From assembly GCA_000961805.1 (NCBI GenBank), contig LADV01000191.1, positions 1 through 5,702 on the forward strand: a stretch of DNA of 5,702 bases. The letters are read 5' to 3'. The DNA comes from Peptococcaceae bacterium BRH_c23. Its GTDB lineage: Bacteria; Bacillota_B; Desulfitobacteriia; Desulfitobacteriales; Desulfitobacteriaceae. Shown in pieces: positions 5,292-5,702 of this stretch. The number at the start of each line of letters is the position of its first letter. The stretch's first letter is position 1. The position numbers and the translations under genes are program-made. A model generated the notes under the pieces. That model did not search any database and was not told where the DNA came from. It saw nothing but the letters and a program-made list of their open reading frames with translations.

Positions 5292-5702
5292 TTACGCTTT
5301 ATACAATTGTGAATTTGATATTTTTCCTTCAATCGCTGAAGCTGCAGCAGTAGCAGGACTCATCAGATGAACTGTACCGCCCTTTCCCATTCTGCCATTA
5401 AAATTTCGGTTTGTTGTAGAAGCACAGGCTTCACCATTAGCAAGCACCCCATTACTCATGCCAAGACAAGCTCCGCATGTTGGGTTTGTAACGCAAAAAC
5501 CAGCGTTCTGGAAAATCTCAAGGATGCCTTCTTTTAAAGCCATGGAATAAATATCCGGAGTTGCAGGGCTTACAATGGCACGAACGTCATCACTTATTTT
5601 TTTGTCCTTAAGGATACTGGCAGCAATTCTCAGATCTTCTATACGACCATTGGTACAACTTCCTATATAAACCTGGTCAATTTTTGTACCTGACATTTCA
5701 TT
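5292..5702 (-). CDS. leuC: 3-isopropylmalate dehydratase-type large subunit, C-terminal part (cut by window edge)
   Basis: This is the C-terminal 136 codons of an aconitase-superfamily large subunit; the reading frame runs open to the last base of the window, so the true start lies outside. The visible part carries the three cysteines that hold the [4Fe-4S] cluster: one in GSCTNGR (coding bases near 5655-5657) and two in PTCGACLG about 60 residues later. The [12 protein letters not shown] segment is a family hallmark and contributes arginines that bind the substrate carboxylates. In LeuC this cytoplasmic enzyme isomerises 2-isopropylmalate to 3-isopropylmalate in leucine synthesis, through dehydration and rehydration. 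The stop lies 16 bases before the small-subunit gene, so the two are co-transcribed subunits of one enzyme. The superfamily is certain. The substrate is not: homoaconitase-like or 2,3-dimethylmalate dehydratase (DmdA) subunits look very similar, and the specificity-setting residues mostly lie in the small subunit. Confidence 0.85.
   Translation of the reverse strand, partial: NEMSGTKIDQVYIGSCTNGRIEDLRIAASILKDKKISDDVRAIVSPATPDIYSMALKEGILEIFQNAGFCVTNPTCGACLGMSNGVLANGEACASTTNRNFNGRMGKGGTVHLMSPATAAASAIEGKISNSQLYKA

Noticed and set aside
5276..5332. Upstream in-frame ATG that would lengthen leuD by 19 residues
   Set aside because: It overlaps the end of leuC, lacks a good ribosome binding site and adds a non-conserved leader, while 5275 has GGAGG at ideal spacing.

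Overview
The window is a compact, entirely leftward-transcribed (minus-strand) bacterial locus. Strong AGGGGG/GGAGG-type ribosome binding sites, gaps of 8 to 64 bases or short overlaps between genes, moderately AT-rich sequence and the protein types suggest a Firmicute of the Clostridia (an anaerobe of Peptococcaceae or Eubacteriales type). This is inference; no taxonomic marker gene is present.

Region 1 (5702 to 4751): the 3' end of an aconitase-superfamily large subunit gene, cut by the window edge, followed after 16 bases by its complete small subunit. Both resemble two-subunit 3-isopropylmalate dehydratase (LeuC/LeuD), although a related hydro-lyase such as 2,3-dimethylmalate dehydratase is possible. 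A hairpin at 4672-4720, whose two weak positions are G-U pairs only in the leftward transcript, ends this unit.

Region 2 (4750 to 4449): a 302-base control region. Reading leftward it holds the leuD terminator, an unexplained long imperfect inverted repeat (4563-4625), and a near-consensus sigma-A-type promoter (TTGACA, 17 bases, TAAAAT) surrounded by three 21-base dyads of the form TTAG-N13-CTAA.

Region 3 (4448 to 89): a five-gene operon, nrtR-pncA-pncB-nadD-nadE. The four enzymes form the whole Preiss-Handler salvage route: nicotinamide to nicotinate (PncA), nicotinate to NaMN (PncB), NaMN to NaAD (NadD), and NaAD to NAD+ (NadE). The first gene encodes a Nudix plus winged-helix regulator of the NrtR family. 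It is expected to bind the three dyads and shut the operon off, with release by ADP-ribose-type NAD breakdown products, so the pathway senses NAD turnover. No de novo NAD genes (nadA, nadB, nadC) are in the window.

Bases 1-88, downstream of nadE, hold no gene or terminator I can support. I see no mobile element, CRISPR array, tRNA or rRNA. The most notable points are the triple-operator promoter, a regulator that keeps the catalytic residues of its Nudix box, and unusual active-site motifs in NadD and NadE.
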